From assembly GCA_021852225.1 (NCBI GenBank), contig JAJZOA010000198.1, positions 1 to 15,053 of the forward strand: a stretch of 15,053 nucleotides of DNA, given 5' to 3'. Below the pieces are notes generated by a model. That model saw only the letters and a list, made by a program, of their open reading frames with translations. It was not told the DNA's origin and made no database searches. This document shows, piece by piece, positions 13,844-15,053 of this stretch. The position numbers and the translations under genes were made by a program. Origin of the DNA: Planctomycetota bacterium. Its GTDB lineage: Bacteria; Planctomycetota; Phycisphaerae; WQYP01. Positions within the stretch are counted from its first letter, which is position 1. Every line of letters begins with the position of its first letter.

Positions 13844-15053
13844 TTAGGCCAGTTTGCCGACGGCAAAATCACGGCCGGTCTCCAAAGCTCTTTCAATGCC
13901 GGCTACATCTTTGCCGCCGGCCATGGCCAGTTGCGGCCGTCCCCCGCCACTTCCCCCCACCAGCGGGGCAATATGTTTTACCCAATCACCGGCCTTTAAT
14001 TTGTCAATCAGGGCGTCGCTGACAGAAGCCAGCAAATTGACCTTGGGCGGTTGCGCCTTGCCATCCTTATCGGTCTGAATATGTGTGCCGACCAGCAGCA
14101 TCGCCATGGAATCCTGCCCGAGCTTTTTCTTCAGACTGTCCATGACCGATCGCAGCGCATCCGGGTCGCCCGTGGAAAGCTGACCGACAATCAGCTTTGC
14201 CGGGCCGATTGTCTGTATCGTGGAAACCAGCCTGTCCACATCACTGGAAAAGTCGTGGCCGTCGGTATTTCCGCCCGCGTGCTTTTTCTGTTCCTGTTTC
14301 AGTTTTTCCTGAACCGCAGCCTGTGTATGCAAGGCCAGCCGGCGGGCCATCATGGGCAGGCCCGGTTCGCGGGCGACTTTTTGAATTTCCGCCAGAAGAG
14401 CGGGCAGTTCACTGACCGGCGCATGGGCCGCCTTATCCACCAGTGTCATCACATTGCCAGCCTGTCGCTGGGCGTCACGGGCGGCCTGACCCGTAAGGGC
14501 CACAACGCGCCGCACTCCTTTGCTGACAGATTCTTCGCCAATCAGGACAAAGGCCTCCGCCTGGCCGGTGTGGGCCAAATGGGTGCCGCCGCAGAATTCG
14601 ATGGAATATTGCCGCCAATTCGGATTCGCCGGGTCCGCCAGCAGGTCTTCCACGGGGCGGCCGATGCTGACCACTCGAACCATGGGCGGATATTTTTCGC
14701 CAAAAATAGCCCGCAGCGAAAAAATGTCGCGTCCTTTTTCCGCTGGTACCACGGCGGTGTAAACTGGCATATCCGCTTCAATGGCTTTTGCCACCAGCGA
14801 TTCAACATGGGCAAGCTGGTCATCTGAAACAGGTACGGGCTGGATAAAATCGAACCGCAGCTTTTGCGCATCTACCAGCGAACCCTTTTGCTGCACATGG
14901 TCGCCAAGCACCTGCCGGAGCGCCCAGTTAAGCAGGTGGGTGGACGTATGATTCTTTTCCGTGCGCTGCCGGGCCGAGAACACTTCCGCGGTAACCGAGT
15001 CGCCTACGGTGAGTTTGCCTGTTTTAATATGGCCGATATGCAGAACAGATCGG
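13844..15053 (-). CDS. alaS: Alanyl-tRNA synthetase, C-terminal part (partial, 5' end outside window)
   Basis: The frame is open from the right edge (first full codon at 15052) to TAA at 13846-13844, about 402 codons of a protein usually near 870-900. AlaRS charges tRNA-Ala and clears mis-charged Ser and Gly. The editing domain is present with all four zinc-site residues: the two His of NHTSTHLLN (codons at 14950 and 14938) and the Cys and His of CGGTH (14593 to 14579). The C-terminal DHHA1/C-Ala domain ends with the glycine-rich GGSGGGRPQLAMAGG, typical of the family. The aminoacylation core is outside the window. A GTG at 14983 is internal, not a start: HIGHIKTGKLTVGDSV just upstream is standard AlaRS sequence. 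Confidence 0.95.
   Translation of the reverse strand, partial: RSVLHIGHIKTGKLTVGDSVTAEVFSARQRTEKNHTSTHLLNWALRQVLGDHVQQKGSLVDAQKLRFDFIQPVPVSDDQLAHVESLVAKAIEADMPVYTAVVPAEKGRDIFSLRAIFGEKYPPMVRVVSIGRPVEDLLADPANPNWRQYSIEFCGGTHLAHTGQAEAFVLIGEESVSKGVRRVVALTGQAARDAQRQAGNVMTLVDKAAHAPVSELPALLAEIQKVAREPGLPMMARRLALHTQAAVQEKLKQEQKKHAGGNTDGHDFSSDVDRLVSTIQTIGPAKLIVGQLSTGDPDALRSVMDSLKKKLGQDSMAMLLVGTHIQTDKDGKAQPPKVNLLASVSDALIDKLKAGDWVKHIAPLVGGSGGGRPQLAMAGGKDVAGIERALETGRDFAVGKLA

Noticed and set aside
13570..13896. 109-residue N-terminal extension of the exported protein
   Set aside because: It would bury the signal peptide inside the protein and cover the -10/-35 elements; ATG 13569 has AAGGA and a signal peptide directly after it.
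14051..14827. 258-codon plus-strand open frame
   Set aside because: It lies wholly antisense to alaS, whose motifs (CGGTH and the glycine-rich end) are beyond doubt.
1..15053. CRISPR arrays, tRNA/rRNA genes, insertion sequences or prophage parts
   Set aside because: No regularly spaced repeats, cloverleaf pattern, transposase, integrase or terminal repeats were seen.

Overview
The window looks like chromosomal DNA from a moderately GC-rich bacterium, most likely a planctomycete and possibly Phycisphaerae-like. This is inference. It rests on a PEP-CTERM exported protein, a small protein with the GSWYA/LWLDRL pattern that I associate with planctomycetes, and the style of the exported 595-residue protein and the methyltransferase. 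There is no rRNA, tRNA, CRISPR array, insertion sequence or integrase, so it reads as ordinary chromosome with one accessory-looking cassette.

Layout from left to right. (a) 1-222 (+): the end of a probable Mg-chelatase/MoxR-type AAA+ ATPase. (b) 254-2052 (-): a PEP-CTERM protein with a subtilase-like domain, closed by a very strong intrinsic terminator. (c) 2053-2628: a 576-base gap with inverted repeats and weak terminator candidates. (d) 2629-4774 (-): an RNA-processing operon of an RluA/RluD-family pseudouridine synthase, a possible 63-residue small protein, and rnc (RNase III). (e) 4984-5340 (+): a conserved small protein of unknown role, facing (f) 5405-6160 (-), a class I SAM methyltransferase. 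(g) 6243-11592 (-): a four-gene operon in which every junction overlaps and every downstream gene uses a non-ATG start: a large PPi-type phosphoenolpyruvate carboxykinase, an EamA/DMT transporter, and two small genes that look like a conserved pair, the second HEPN-like. (h) 11782-13569 (-): an exported protein of unknown function with its own promoter. (i) 13844-15053 (-): the C-terminal part of alaS, cut by the window edge.

How the parts may work together. The PEPCK operon would set flux between oxaloacetate and phosphoenolpyruvate using pyrophosphate instead of a nucleotide, alongside a metabolite exporter. The reason for the attached HEPN-like pair is unknown, and it is the best candidate here for an undescribed system. 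The alaS, RluD and RNase III genes are core translation and RNA functions. The most unusual protein chemistry is in the PEP-CTERM protein, whose active-site positions mix subtilisin (S8) and sedolisin (S53) features.
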